Source of the DNA: Nectonema munidae
Taxonomy: Eukaryota; Nematomorpha; Nectonematoida; Nectonematidae
Assembly: GCA_030549495.1 (NCBI GenBank)
Contig: JAUIRK010000953.1
Coordinates: 21,001-85,000, forward strand
DNA length: 64,000 nt
Direction of reading: 5' to 3'
The translations under genes were made by a program, and so were the position numbers. Positions 12,690 through 22,360 of this stretch are shown here, piece after piece (position 1 is the first letter of the stretch; every line of letters starts with the position of its first letter). The notes beneath the pieces are model-generated. The model saw only the letters and a list, made by a program, of their open reading frames with translations. It searched no databases and was not told where the DNA came from.

Positions 12690-12809
12690 GTCTACGACCA
12701 TATCACGTTGAAAGCACCGGTTCCCTTTCGAACACCGAAGTTAAGTAACCTCGAGCTCGGTTAGTACTTAGATGGGTGACCGCTTGGAAACCCCGGGTGT
12801 TGTAGACTT
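12690..12809 (+). rRNA. 5S rRNA gene, copy 32 (position g)
   Basis: Full-length C box, in contrast to copies 22 and 42; AGTAACCTCGAG and CTTGGAAACC variants. Confidence 0.88.
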
Positions 12810-13070
12810 TTATTACATTTATATATTCATTTCGAATTTGGATATTGTCATCAAAAACACTTTTATTAAACTTTGAAGGTAAAATTTTTGTCTATAGTTA
12901 AACTAAAATGGTTGAACTTTTTTAATCAGGTAAATGCTTATTTACCGCTCTATCTATCATTCCAAAATATGTATTAATTTATAAACTTGAAATTTAAATA
13001 AATTTTCTTGTTTGTTCTCAAATTTAATGATTATTGTTTTCACTAAAAGGATATTTTTCAAAACATTAAT

Positions 13071-13190
13071 GTCTACGACCATATCACGTTGAAAGCACCG
13101 GTTCCCTTTCGAACACCGAAGTTAAGCAACGTCGAGCTCGGTTAGTAGTTAGATGGGTGACCGCTTGGGAACCCCGAGTTTTTTAGACTT
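13071..13190 (+). rRNA. 5S rRNA gene, copy 33 (type h)
   Basis: AGTAGTTAG and T-run 3' end, but ATATCACG at the 5' end like the consensus. Confidence 0.82.
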
Positions 13191-13477
13191 TTATTACATT
13201 TTTTAAAAAAATTTTAGCTATAATTTCATAATAATTCATTTCGAATTTGGATATTGTCATCAAAATCACTTTTATTAAACATTGAAGGTAAATTTTTATC
13301 TATAGTTAAACTAAATGGTTGAACTTTTTAATCAAGGTAAATGCTTATTTACCGCTCTATCTATCATTCCACAACATGAATTAATTTATAAACTTGAAAT
13401 TTAAATAAATTTTCTTGTTTGTTCTCAAATTTAATGATTATTGTTTTCACTAAAAGAATATTTTTCAAAACATAAAT

Positions 13478-13597
13478 GTCTACGACCATATCACGTTGAA
13501 AGCACTGGTTCCCTTTCGAACACCTAAGTTAAGCAACGTCGAGCTCGGTTAGTACTTAGATGGGTGACCGCTTGGGAACCCCGAGTGTTGTAGACTT
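13478..13597 (+). rRNA. 5S rRNA gene, copy 34 (type i)
   Basis: Full length, ACACCTAAG variant. Confidence 0.92.
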
Positions 13598-13884
13598 TTA
13601 TTACATTTTTTTTTTAAATTTTAGCTATAATTTCATAATAATTCATTTCGAATTTGGATATTATGATCAAAATCACTTTTATTAAACTTTGAAGGTAAAT
13701 TTTTATCTATAGTTAAACTAAAATGGTTGAACTTTTTAATCAAGGTAAATGCTTATTTACCACTCTATCTATCATTTCACAACATGAATTAATTTATAAA
13801 CTTGAAATTTAAATAAATTTTCTTGTTTGTTCTCAAATTTAATGATTATTGTTTTCACTAAAAGGATATTTTTCAAAATATTAA

Positions 13885-14003
13885 TGTCTACGACCATATC
13901 ACGTTGAAACCACTGGTTCCCTTTCGAACACCGAAGTTAAGCAACGTCGAGCTCGGTTAGTACTTAGATACCGTATATTTTTAAAAAAATTTGTTGTAGA
14001 CTT
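13885..14003 (+). pseudogene. 5S pseudogene, copy 35 (type j)
   Basis: C box replaced; short spacer downstream. Confidence 0.9.
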
Positions 14004-14144
14004 TTATTACATTTTTTTTTAATTTTAGCTATAATTTCATAATATAAATTAATTTATAAACTTGAAATTTAAATAAATTTTCTTGTTTGTTCTCAAATTT
14101 AATGATTATTGTTTTCACTAAAAGGATATTTTTCAAAATATTAA

Positions 14145-14264
14145 TGTCTACGACCATATCACGTTGAAAGCACTGGTTCCCTTTCGAACACCGAAGTTAA
14201 GCAACATCGAGCTCGGTTAGTACTTAGATGGGTGACCGCTTGGGAACCCCTAGTGTTGTAGACT
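14145..14264 (+). rRNA. 5S rRNA gene, copy 36 (type a)
   Basis: Begins the fourth higher-order block; matches copies 5, 16 and 26. Confidence 0.92.
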
Positions 14265-14554
14265 TTTAATACATTTTTTTTTTTAATTTTAGCTATAATT
14301 TCATAATAATTCATTTCGAATTTGGATATTATCATCAAAATCACTTTTATTAAACTTTGAAGGTAAAATTTTTGTCTATAGTTAAACTAAAATGGTTGAA
14401 CTTTTATAATCAGGTAAATGCTTATTTACCGCTCTATCTATCATTTCACAACATGAATTAATTTATAAACTTGAAATTTAAATAAATTTTCTTGTTTGTT
14501 CTCAAATTTAATGATAATTGTTTTCACTAAAAGGATATTTTTCAAAATATTAAT

Positions 14555-14674
14555 GTCTACGACCATATCACGTTGAAAGAACCGGTTCCCTTTCGAACAC
14601 CGAAGTTAAGCAACGTCGAGCTCGGTTAGTACATAGATGGGTGACCGCTTGGGAACCCCAAGTTTTGTAGACTT
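14555..14674 (+). rRNA. 5S rRNA gene, copy 37 (type b)
   Basis: Carries the copy 6 variant set. Confidence 0.9.
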
Positions 14675-14959
14675 TTATTACATTTTTAAAAAATTTTAGC
14701 TATAATTTCATAATAATTCATTTCGAATTTGGATATTGTCATCAAAATCACTTTTATTAAACATTGAAGGTAAATTTTTATCTATAGTTAAACTAAATGG
14801 TTGAACTTTTTAATCAAGGTAAATGCTTATTTACCACTCTATCTATCATTTCACAACATGAATTAATTTATAAACTTTAAATTTAAATTAATTTTCTTGT
14901 TTGTTCTCAAATTTAATGATTATTGTTTTCACTAAAAGGATATTTTTCAAAACCTTAAT

Positions 14960-15077
14960 GTCTGACCATGTCACGTTGAAAGCACCGGTTCCCTTTCGAA
15001 CATTGATGTTAAGCAACGTCGAGCTCGGTTAGTACTTAGATGGGTGACCGCTTGGGAACCCCGAGTTTTGTAGACTT
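14960..15077 (+). rRNA. 5S rRNA gene, copy 38 (type c)
   Basis: Two bases missing near the 5' end. Confidence 0.8.
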
Positions 15078-15364
15078 TTATTACATTTTTTAAAAAAATT
15101 TTAGCTATAATTTCATAATAATTCATTTCGAATTTGGATATTGTCATCAAAATCACTTTTATTAAACATTGAAGGTAAATTTTTATCTATATGTTAAACT
15201 AAATGGTTGAACTTTTTAATCAAGGTAAATGCTTATTTACCACTCTATCTATCATTTCACAACATGAATTAATTTATAAACTTTAAATTTAAATAAATTT
15301 TCTTGTTTGTTCTCAAATTTAATGATTATTGTTTTCACTAAAAGGATATTTTTCAAAATATTAA

Positions 15365-15483
15365 TGTCTACGACCATATCACGTTGAAAGCACTGGTTCC
15401 CTTTCCAACACCGAAATTAAGCAACGTCGAGCTCGGTTAGTACTTAGATGCCGTATATTTTTAAAAAAATTTGTTGTAGACTT
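15365..15483 (+). pseudogene. 5S pseudogene, copy 39 (type d)
   Basis: C box replaced; second 3' stub at about 15540-15550. Confidence 0.9.
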
Positions 15484-15838
15484 TTATTACATTTTTTTTT
15501 AATTTTAGCTATAATTTCATATATTTTTAAAAAAAATTTGTTGTAGACTTTTATTACATTTTTTTTTAATTTTAGCTATAATTTCATAATAATTCATTTC
15601 GAATTTGGATATTATCATCAAAATCACTTTTATTAAACTTTGAAGGTAAAATTTTTGTCTATAGTTAAACTAAAATGGTTGAACCTTTTTAATCAAGGTA
15701 AATGCTTATTTACCGCTCTATCTATCATTTCACAACATGAATTAATTTATAAACTTGAAATTTAAATAAATTTTCTTGTTTGTTCTCAAATTTAATGATT
15801 ATAGTTTTCACTAAAATGATATTTTTCAAAACATTAAT

Positions 15839-15957
15839 GTCTATGACCATATCACGTTGAAAGCACCGGTTCCCTTTCGAACACCGAAGTTAAATAACCT
15901 CGAGCTTGGTTAGTACTTAGATGGGTGATGCTTGGAAACCCCGGGTGTTGTAGACTT
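15839..15957 (+). rRNA. 5S rRNA gene, copy 40 (type e)
   Basis: Matches copies 20 and 30. Confidence 0.75.
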
Positions 15958-16241
15958 TTATTACATTTTTAAAAAAAAATTTAGTTATAATTTCATAATA
16001 ATTCATTTCGAATTTGGATATTGTCATCAAAATCACTTTTATTAAACTTTGAAGGTAAATTTTTTTCTATAGACAAAAATGGTTGAACTTTTTAATCAAG
16101 GTAAATGCTTATTTACCGCTCTATCTCTCATTTCATAATATAAATTAATTTATAAACTTGAAATTTAAATAAATTTTCTTGTTTGTTCTCAAATTTAATG
16201 ATTATTGTTTTCACTAAAAGGATATTTTTCAAAATATTAAT

Positions 16242-16361
16242 GTCTACGACCATATCACGTTGAAAGCACTGGTTCCCTTTCGAACACCGAAGTTAAGCAA
16301 CGTCGAGCTCGGTTAGTACTTAGATGGGTGACCGCTTGGGAACGCCGAGTGTTGTAGACTT
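16242..16361 (+). rRNA. 5S rRNA gene, copy 41 (type f)
   Basis: Full length, AACGCCGAG variant, as copy 21. Confidence 0.92.
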
Positions 16362-16649
16362 TTATTACATTTTTTTTTAATTTTAGCTATAATTTCATAA
16401 TAATTCATTTCGAATTTGGATATTATCATCAAAATCACTTTTATTAAACTTTGAAGGTAAAATTTTTGTCTATAGTTAAACTAAAATGTTTGAACTTTTT
16501 TAATCAAGGTAAATGCTTATTTACCGCTCTATCTATCATTTCACAACATGAATTAATTTATAAACTTGAAATTTAAATAAATTTTCTTGTTTGTTCTCAA
16601 ATTTAATGATTATAGTTTTCACTAAAAGGATATTTTTCAAAACATTAAT

Positions 16650-16767
16650 GTCTATGACCATATCACGTTGAAAGCACCGGTTCCCTTTCGAACACCGAAG
16701 TTAAATAACCTCGAGCTTGGTTAGTACTTAGATGGGTGATGCTTGGGAACCCCGGTGTTGTAGACTT
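16650..16767 (+). rRNA. 5S rRNA gene, copy 42 (position g)
   Basis: Shortened C box as copy 22, with one further base missing near the 3' end (CCCCGGTGTTG). Confidence 0.75.
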
Positions 16768-17026
16768 TTATTACATTTATATATTCATTTCGAATTTGGA
16801 TATTGTCATCAAAATCACTTTTATTAAACTTTGAAGGTAAATTTTTTCTATAGTTAAACTAAAATGGTTGAACTTTTATAATCAGGTAAATGCTTATTTA
16901 CCGCTCTATCTTTCATTCCAAAATATGTATTAATTTATAAACTTGAAATTTAAATAAATTTTCTTGTTTGTTCTCAAATTTAATGATTATTGTTTTCACT
17001 AAAAGGATATTTTTCAAAACATTAAT

Positions 17027-17146
17027 GTCTACGACCATCTCACGTTGAAAGCACCGGTTCCCTTTCGAACACCGAAGTTAAGCAACGTCGAGCTCGGTTA
17101 GTAGTTAGATGGGTGACCGCTTGGGAACCCCGAGTTTTTTAGACTT
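17027..17146 (+). rRNA. 5S rRNA gene, copy 43 (type h)
   Basis: Matches copy 23. Confidence 0.82.
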
Positions 17147-17433
17147 TTATTACATTTTTTAAAAAAATTTTAGCTATAATTTCATAATAATTCATTTCGA
17201 ATTTGGATATTGTCATCAAAATCACTTTTATTAAACATTGAAGGTAAATTTTTATCTATAGTTAAACTAAATGGTTGAACTTTTTAATCAAGGTAAATGC
17301 TTATTTACCGCTCTATCTATCATTTCACAACATGAATTAATTTATAAACTTGAAATTTAAATAAATTTTCTTGTTTGTTCTCAAATTTAATGATTATTGT
17401 TTTCACTAAAAGAATATTTTTCAAAACATTAAT

Positions 17434-17553
17434 GTCTACGACCATATCACGTTGAAAGCACTGGTTCCCTTTCGAACACCGAAGTTAAGCAACGTCGAGC
17501 TCGGTTAGTACTTAGATGGGTGACCGCTTGGGAACCCCGAGTGTTGTAGACTT
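17434..17553 (+). rRNA. 5S rRNA gene, copy 44 (position i)
   Basis: Near-consensus full gene, all promoter boxes intact; lacks the ACACCTAAG change of copies 14, 24 and 34. Confidence 0.94.
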
Positions 17554-17840
17554 TTATTACATTTTTTTTTAAATTTTAGCTATAATTTCATAATAATTCA
17601 TTTCGAATTTGGATATTATGATCAAAATCACTTTTATTAAACTTTGAAGGTAAATTTTTATCTATAGTTAAACTAAAATGGTTGAACTTTTTAATCAAGG
17701 TAAATGCTTATTTACCGCTCTATCTATCATTTCACAACATGAATTAATTTATAAACTTGAAATTTAAATAAATTTTCTTGTTTGTTCTCAAATTTAATGA
17801 TTATTGTTTTCACTAAAAGGATATTTTTCAAAACCTTAAT

Positions 17841-17958
17841 GTCTGACCATGTCACGTTGAAAGCACCGGTTCCCTTTCGAACACTGAAGTTAAGCAACGT
17901 CGAGCTCGGTTAGTACTTAGATGGGTGACCGCTTGGGAACCCCGAGTTTTGTAGACTT
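17841..17958 (+). rRNA. 5S rRNA gene, copy 45
   Basis: Type c 5' end (GTCTGACC) where a type j pseudogene would be expected, so the block order breaks here, probably by unequal exchange. Confidence 0.82.
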
Positions 17959-18246
17959 TTATTACATTTTTTTTTTTAATTTTAGCTATAATTTCATAAT
18001 AATTCATTTCGAATTTGGATATTGTCATCAAAATCACTTATTAAACTTTGAATGTAAAATTTTTGTCTATAGTTAAACTAAAATGATTGAACTTTTTTAA
18101 TCAAGGTAAATGCTTATTTACCGCTCTATCTATCATTTCACAACATGAATTAATTTATAAACTTGAAATTTAAATAAATTTTCTTGTTTGTTCTCAAATT
18201 AAATGATTATTGTTTTCACTAAATGGATATTTTTCAAAACCTTAAT

Positions 18247-18366
18247 GTCTACGACCATATCAAGTTGAAAGCACCGGTTTCCTTTCGAACAGCGAAGTTA
18301 AGCAACATCGAGCTCGGTTAGTACTTACATGGGTGACGGCTTGTGAACCCCAAGTGTTGTAGACTT
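18247..18366 (+). rRNA. 5S rRNA gene, copy 46 (decaying)
   Basis: Full length but with many private changes (CAAGTTG, GGTTTCC, ACAGCG, ACATGGGTGACGGCTTGTG), several in the C box. Probably not functional. Confidence 0.75.
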
Positions 18367-18660
18367 TTATTACATTTTTTAAAAAAATTTTAGCTAATTA
18401 TTTCATAATAATATATTTATTTCGAATTTGTATATTGTCATCAAAATCACTTTTATAAAACTTTGAAAGTAAATTTTTGTCTATAGTTAACTAAAATGGT
18501 TGAACTTTTTTAATCAAGGTAAATACTTATTTAGCCGGCCTATCTATCATTTCACATCATGGATTAATTTATAAACGTGAAATTTAAATAAATTTTGTTG
18601 TTTGTTCTCAAATTTAATCATTATAATTTTCACTAAAAGGATATTTTTCAAAACAATAAT

Positions 18661-18776
18661 GTCTACAACCATATCACGTTGAAAGCACCGGTTCCCTTTC
18701 GAACACCGAAGTTGACGTCCAGCTCGGTTAGTACTTAGATGGGTGAACATTTGGGAATCCCGAATGTAGTAGACTT
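18661..18776 (+). pseudogene. 5S pseudogene, copy 47
   Basis: Part of the A box is missing (GAAGTTGACGTCC) and the C box is altered. Array-edge copy. Confidence 0.85.
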
Positions 18777-19060
18777 TTATTACATTTTTAAAAAAATTTT
18801 TAGCTATAATTTCATAATAATTCATTTCCAATTTGGATATTGTCATCAAAATAACTTTTATTAAAGTTTTAAAGTAAAATTTTTTTTCTATAGTTAAACT
18901 AAAATAGTTGAACTTTTTTAATCAAGGTAAATGCTTATTTAGCCTTTGTATCTATCATTTCATAATATGGATTCATTTATAAACTTGAAATTTTAATAAA
19001 TTTTCTTGTTTGTTCTCAAATGGAATTCCCTAAAAGTAATATTTTTCAAAACATTAATTT

Positions 19061-19084
19061 GTACGACCATATCACGTTGAAAGC
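19061..19084 (+). pseudogene. 5S 5'-end remnant at array edge
   Basis: Only the first 24 or so bases of a 5S gene (GTACGACCATATCACGTTGA) follow a decayed spacer, then unrelated DNA starts. This marks the right boundary of the array. Confidence 0.8.
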
Positions 19085-19099
19085 TTGAATATCTAAATA

Positions 19100-19480
19100 A
19101 CCTAAATTCAATTTTTGAAATTATGTTGAAAATGAAAGCCTCCCTTCACAACATCTAATTTGATGGTTGTCCAGACAGTGTCCTTTTATTTCTACTTCCA
19201 CAGTATCAAAAATCAACCAAACAATCTTTGTAGATTTAATTACAACCAATCCGAAACACTGAATCATCTTTTAATTTTTTGCTCTTATTATAATCCTCAA
19301 AGATGAAGTTTCACTTCTTCCTCTATCCAAACCCTTACTCATCCACACTCTAATTTCAAACAACTCTTTCAATATACCATTCTCCTTAACGCTCTAAACA
19401 CTTATTATCCACAGAGACTTATACATACAATCCCTAAACTTAATTTCTTCTCTCAACACATCAATTTCAAAATTAAATAA
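19100..19480 (+). mobile_element. LINE 3'-end remnant (zinc-knuckle region)
   Basis: A short broken frame at 19223-19285 reads NLCRFNYNQSETLNHLLIFC, close to LCRFCNDVVETPDHLVFFC in the RNase H-bearing LINE at 43.5 kb. The second cysteine is replaced by Asn. Upstream and downstream frames are stopped. Taken as the decayed C-terminal end of an I/R1-like LINE abutting the 5S array. It rests on one motif, so boundaries are approximate. Confidence 0.5.
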
Positions 19481-20350
19481 TATTTTTTACACAAATAACT
19501 ACACTGTTTTTATTTCATTTAGACTCATAATCTTCTAAAAGTATCTTCAACGAGAGGTGTTCAATTAATTATCCTTTACAATCTCCGCCAACTTCCTTAA
19601 AAACTAACCTCAAACTCTCTCACCTTATTTGTTATCTCTTTAATCTGCAAGCCAACGTTACAATCCTCTAAAAACTCCAAATTTAAACATCTTAATACAA
19701 TAGTGCTTAGATATATCTTCTACCTACCTACGAAGCACCAGTTCTTTTACCAACACAAGCCATGATAAAAATATTACTTTAACCCATTTACGACCAATGT
19801 TCCTATTTTGGAACATAAGTAATTTCATCTTCGTCTGCTTTTTTCAATGACTTTGAATATAAATCGTCTGCGTTTTTTTTTTAGATATCGTCTGCTTTGC
19901 TTGGTCTTAAATGGGTTAAAAATAACCTTTTATCCTTAATAATATATTTAGTTCTATATAGTATGTTTACCAATAAAATGAGTTTATCTAATGTTAAAAA
20001 ATCATTTGAGCTCAAATCTTTGAGTTTCGTTCAACTTTAAATCATATTTTAAATCGTCTTTAATATATAGTATATTCATTTCAATATTGGTAATTTTTCT
20101 ATTGAGGACTTTTTAAATATAGCCCTTAAATTTAACCTTTTGGAAACACCAATAAGTATGGAATATTCATTTTGACTATCTTGACATGTGATTTGTTGAA
20201 ATTTTTTTCTATTTTTTTGCTATTTAAGAATCTACATACTTTTAAACGATTTTTTTCTTTTAAAATAGATTTTTTTTTTAATTTTTCAAAAATTATTTGT
20301 ATTTTATTAATTATTTTAATTGAAAACTTTTTTTTATCTAAGTGATTAGT
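19481..20350. other. Intergenic, upstream of nucleobindin
   Basis: AT-rich DNA. Apart from the small TTAA MITE at 19779-19919, no gene is seen. It should hold the promoter and 5' UTR of the downstream gene, but no convincing TATA or initiator stands out from the A/T background. Confidence 0.5.
19779..19919. mobile_element. TTAA-target MITE (piggyBac-type)
   Basis: A 141-bp unit bounded on both sides by TTAA. Its terminal inverted repeats read CCCATTTACGACC at the left and, reverse-complemented, CCCATTTAAGACC at the right (12 of 13). TTAA duplication plus CCC-starting ends is the signature of the piggyBac superfamily. It has no coding capacity and contains three short TCGTCTGC repeats inside. 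Confidence 0.75.
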
Positions 20351-21469
20351 ATGTATTATAATTACGTTTACTTATTTTTTTTCCTCCTAAATTCTTATCT
20401 TCTCCGTCCACCACCACCAACATCATCTAGTATTCCTAAAAATGAATCAGTTCAAGATCCTTTAATGGATTTAAATTACAGAAATTACTTAATTGATGTC
20501 TTAAAAAATCTTGAATCTATTCCTGAAATTAAACAAGTATTAACAAATGCAAATTTTTCAAGTGTAAAAGAAGGTAGTATGTTTAATTTAATTAATTTTG
20601 TTTATATTGATCAAAATATAAGAAATAAACTTGATAATTTAAAGATAGAAGAAGTTAGGCGATTAAATGAACTCAAATCGTTAATTGATAAAGATGATAG
20701 AAGAATTTCTCGTGATGTTTTTTATGATTTTAACCATCATATTGATGAAGGAAATCCCACATTTGGTCATAAAGATATAGTAAAACTTTTTAAAAAGACA
20801 GTTAAAGATATTGAAGAATTTAGTAAGATTCGAAAGGAGCAACATAAGCATTATGAATTAACGAAAGAAGCTTTAAGGGAAGAAAGCTTGGCCCTAATGA
20901 CATCAGATGAAAAAGAAAAAGCCGAAAAAGAACATGAATTAGCAAAAATGAAATTAAGACAGCATCCAAGGATGCATTATCCAGGTACCAAAAAACAACT
21001 TGAAGAAGTTTGGGAAGAGTCTGATGAGCTCGATTCTGAATATTTTAATCCTAAAACTTTTTTTTTTAAACATGATTTAGATTCAAATCATTATTTAGAT
21101 CAAATGGAGATTGAAGCCATCTTAAATACCGAGATTAGCAAAAAGTATAATGATTCCGTTGGATATGATTTAAATGAAAAATTATTTGAAATGGAATCAA
21201 TGATGCAATCATTTTTTGATGTTTACGATAAAAATAAAGATAAATTAGTGAGTTTAGAGGAATTCATAGAAAGGACAAAATCTGAAGAATTTGATGATGA
21301 TGAAGAATGGAATGATGATGTGGAAGAAGTTTATTCAAAAGAAGAGCTTGATGGAGTTAAAAAAAAGAATCCTCACTTGATTGAAGACATGGAGAAAGTT
21401 ATAATGGATTTTGAAAAAAATAAAGATTCTCAACGCCCAAACTCCTTTACTAAGAAAAAAGTAGGTTAA
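20351..21469 (+). CDS. NUCB: Nucleobindin (EF-hand Ca-binding secretory protein)
   Basis: Encodes 372 aa from the first ATG; the upstream in-frame GTG at 20342 is not a likely start. A hydrophobic N-terminus (MYYNYVYLFFFLLNSYLL) is a probable signal peptide. It is followed by the nucleobindin helical region, a charged coiled coil (about 165-205) and the family hallmark HYPGTKKQLEEVWEE (209-223). Two canonical EF-hand loops follow: DLDSNHYLDQME (242-253) and DKNKDKLVSLEE (about 296-307). Family members are Golgi/ER-lumen and secreted Ca-binding proteins (calnuc/nesfatin precursor) that also bind G-alpha through the segment after the EF-hands, here near WNDDVEEVYSKEEL. The C-terminal leucine zipper of vertebrate NUCBs is missing, so the protein is shorter than the 420-460 aa usual there. 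The frame has no intron, unlike most animal nucleobindin genes. AATAAA lies at 21732-21737. Confidence 0.9.
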   Translation: MYYNYVYLFFFLLNSYLLRPPPPTSSSIPKNESVQDPLMDLNYRNYLIDVLKNLESIPEIKQVLTNANFSSVKEGSMFNLINFVYIDQNIRNKLDNLKIEEVRRLNELKSLIDKDDRRISRDVFYDFNHHIDEGNPTFGHKDIVKLFKKTVKDIEEFSKIRKEQHKHYELTKEALREESLALMTSDEKEKAEKEHELAKMKLRQHPRMHYPGTKKQLEEVWEESDELDSEYFNPKTFFFKHDLDSNHYLDQMEIEAILNTEISKKYNDSVGYDLNEKLFEMESMMQSFFDVYDKNKDKLVSLEEFIERTKSEEFDDDEEWNDDVEEVYSKEELDGVKKKNPHLIEDMEKVIMDFEKNKDSQRPNSFTKKKVG

Positions 21470-21739
21470 ACACTTTTTATCTTTAAGATTCCTCTTTGGA
21501 ATCTAAATTTTAGAGTAAAATTTTTATCAAATTTAATTTTTACAAATCTTTTGTTTAAATATTTTTTATATTATTAAATGCTAATATACTCTACTTTTTC
21601 TCTTCATTATTCTATTGAGATAAGAAGTCAGTGGATTAAAAACTATTTTTAGTAACATTGAAATAGTTCTAAATAATATGTAACAAATTCCCATGTTAAA
21701 TATCGTTTACCCTACTAGTACTCAAATTTCAAATAAAAT

Positions 21740-22178
21740 GTGTGTTTTTATACCAAATTGTGCGTGCTAATTTCATCTTTGGACTCAGTTATGGTAATTA
21801 GTGTTTAAAAAATACCTGAAAGTGTGAATCAAATTATTGTTTACTTCTGAAAATTTATCTTGAAATAAATTATTCAAAGTTTAATAAAAATATATATTTT
21901 TATTACAAATTGGCTTTCATTTTTGTACTCATTTTTCACAATTGAGTTTTGAAATGGCTAAAACTGTCAATCTAATTTCTCTTTTACGCCTGAAAATTTC
22001 TCGAAAAATATTAAAATTTTAAATAAAAATTTTTTTTATACTAAATCGGCTATGTGATTTTATTTATGGACTCAGTTTTGGCATTTAATGTGAAAATGTC
22101 AAATGTGCGGTTGAAGGCTGGAAATTATTTTTAAAACGATTCAATTACGTTTTATAAAGTAAACTTTTCAATTTTACC
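21740..22178 (+). repeat. Satellite of about 145-150 bp, three units
   Basis: Three diverged units (TTTTTATACCAAATTG ... GGACTCAGTTTTGGCAT ... AATCAAATT) spaced about 144 bp, marked by GGACTCAG-like anchors near 21780, 21925 and 22069. Same family as 24370-25320 and, inverted, 34540-34860. Cut off at 22179 by CCAGAGGCGCGC, which looks like the end of another inserted repeat. Confidence 0.75.
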
Positions 22179-22360
22179 CAGAGGCGCGCATCGTCAAAAT
22201 TTTAAAGGAGGGGGCGAACTTTTTTTTTTATAATTTTCAAAATTTATTATAAAAGAATTTTTACATAATGAACACACCACCATTATTAGCTGAAATTATA
22301 CTTGCACTATAAGAAGTTAAATTGCGTTTGTAATTCTGATTACACCACTACCTTCCAGCT

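Larger units (their letters stand above)
1..19084 (+). repeat. Tandem 5S rDNA array with higher-order repeat
   Basis: Forty-seven 5S copies, all on the + strand, recur every 400-410 bp or so. Each gene of about 120 nt is followed by a T-rich pol III terminator (TAGACTTTTATTACATTTTT) and a spacer of about 280 bp. The block of about 25 bp upstream (AAGGATATTTTTCAAAATA) is strongly conserved and may hold the TATA-like upstream element that arthropod 5S genes use; that role is inferred. Variant types recur in fixed order: copies 5-15, 16-25, 26-35 and 36-44 are four versions of one block, about 3.96 kb long for the ten-unit versions. The right edge (copies 46, 47 and a 24-bp remnant) is decayed, as expected where homogenisation fails. 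The array runs off the left end of the window. Short antisense open frames in it are shadows. Confidence 0.97.

Noticed and set aside
1824-18849. About a dozen minus-strand frames of 60-100 codons, most starting MILM(I/T)ISKFEMNYYE
   Set aside because: They lie antisense across the 5S genes and spacers and repeat only because the array repeats. They are shadows of the rDNA.
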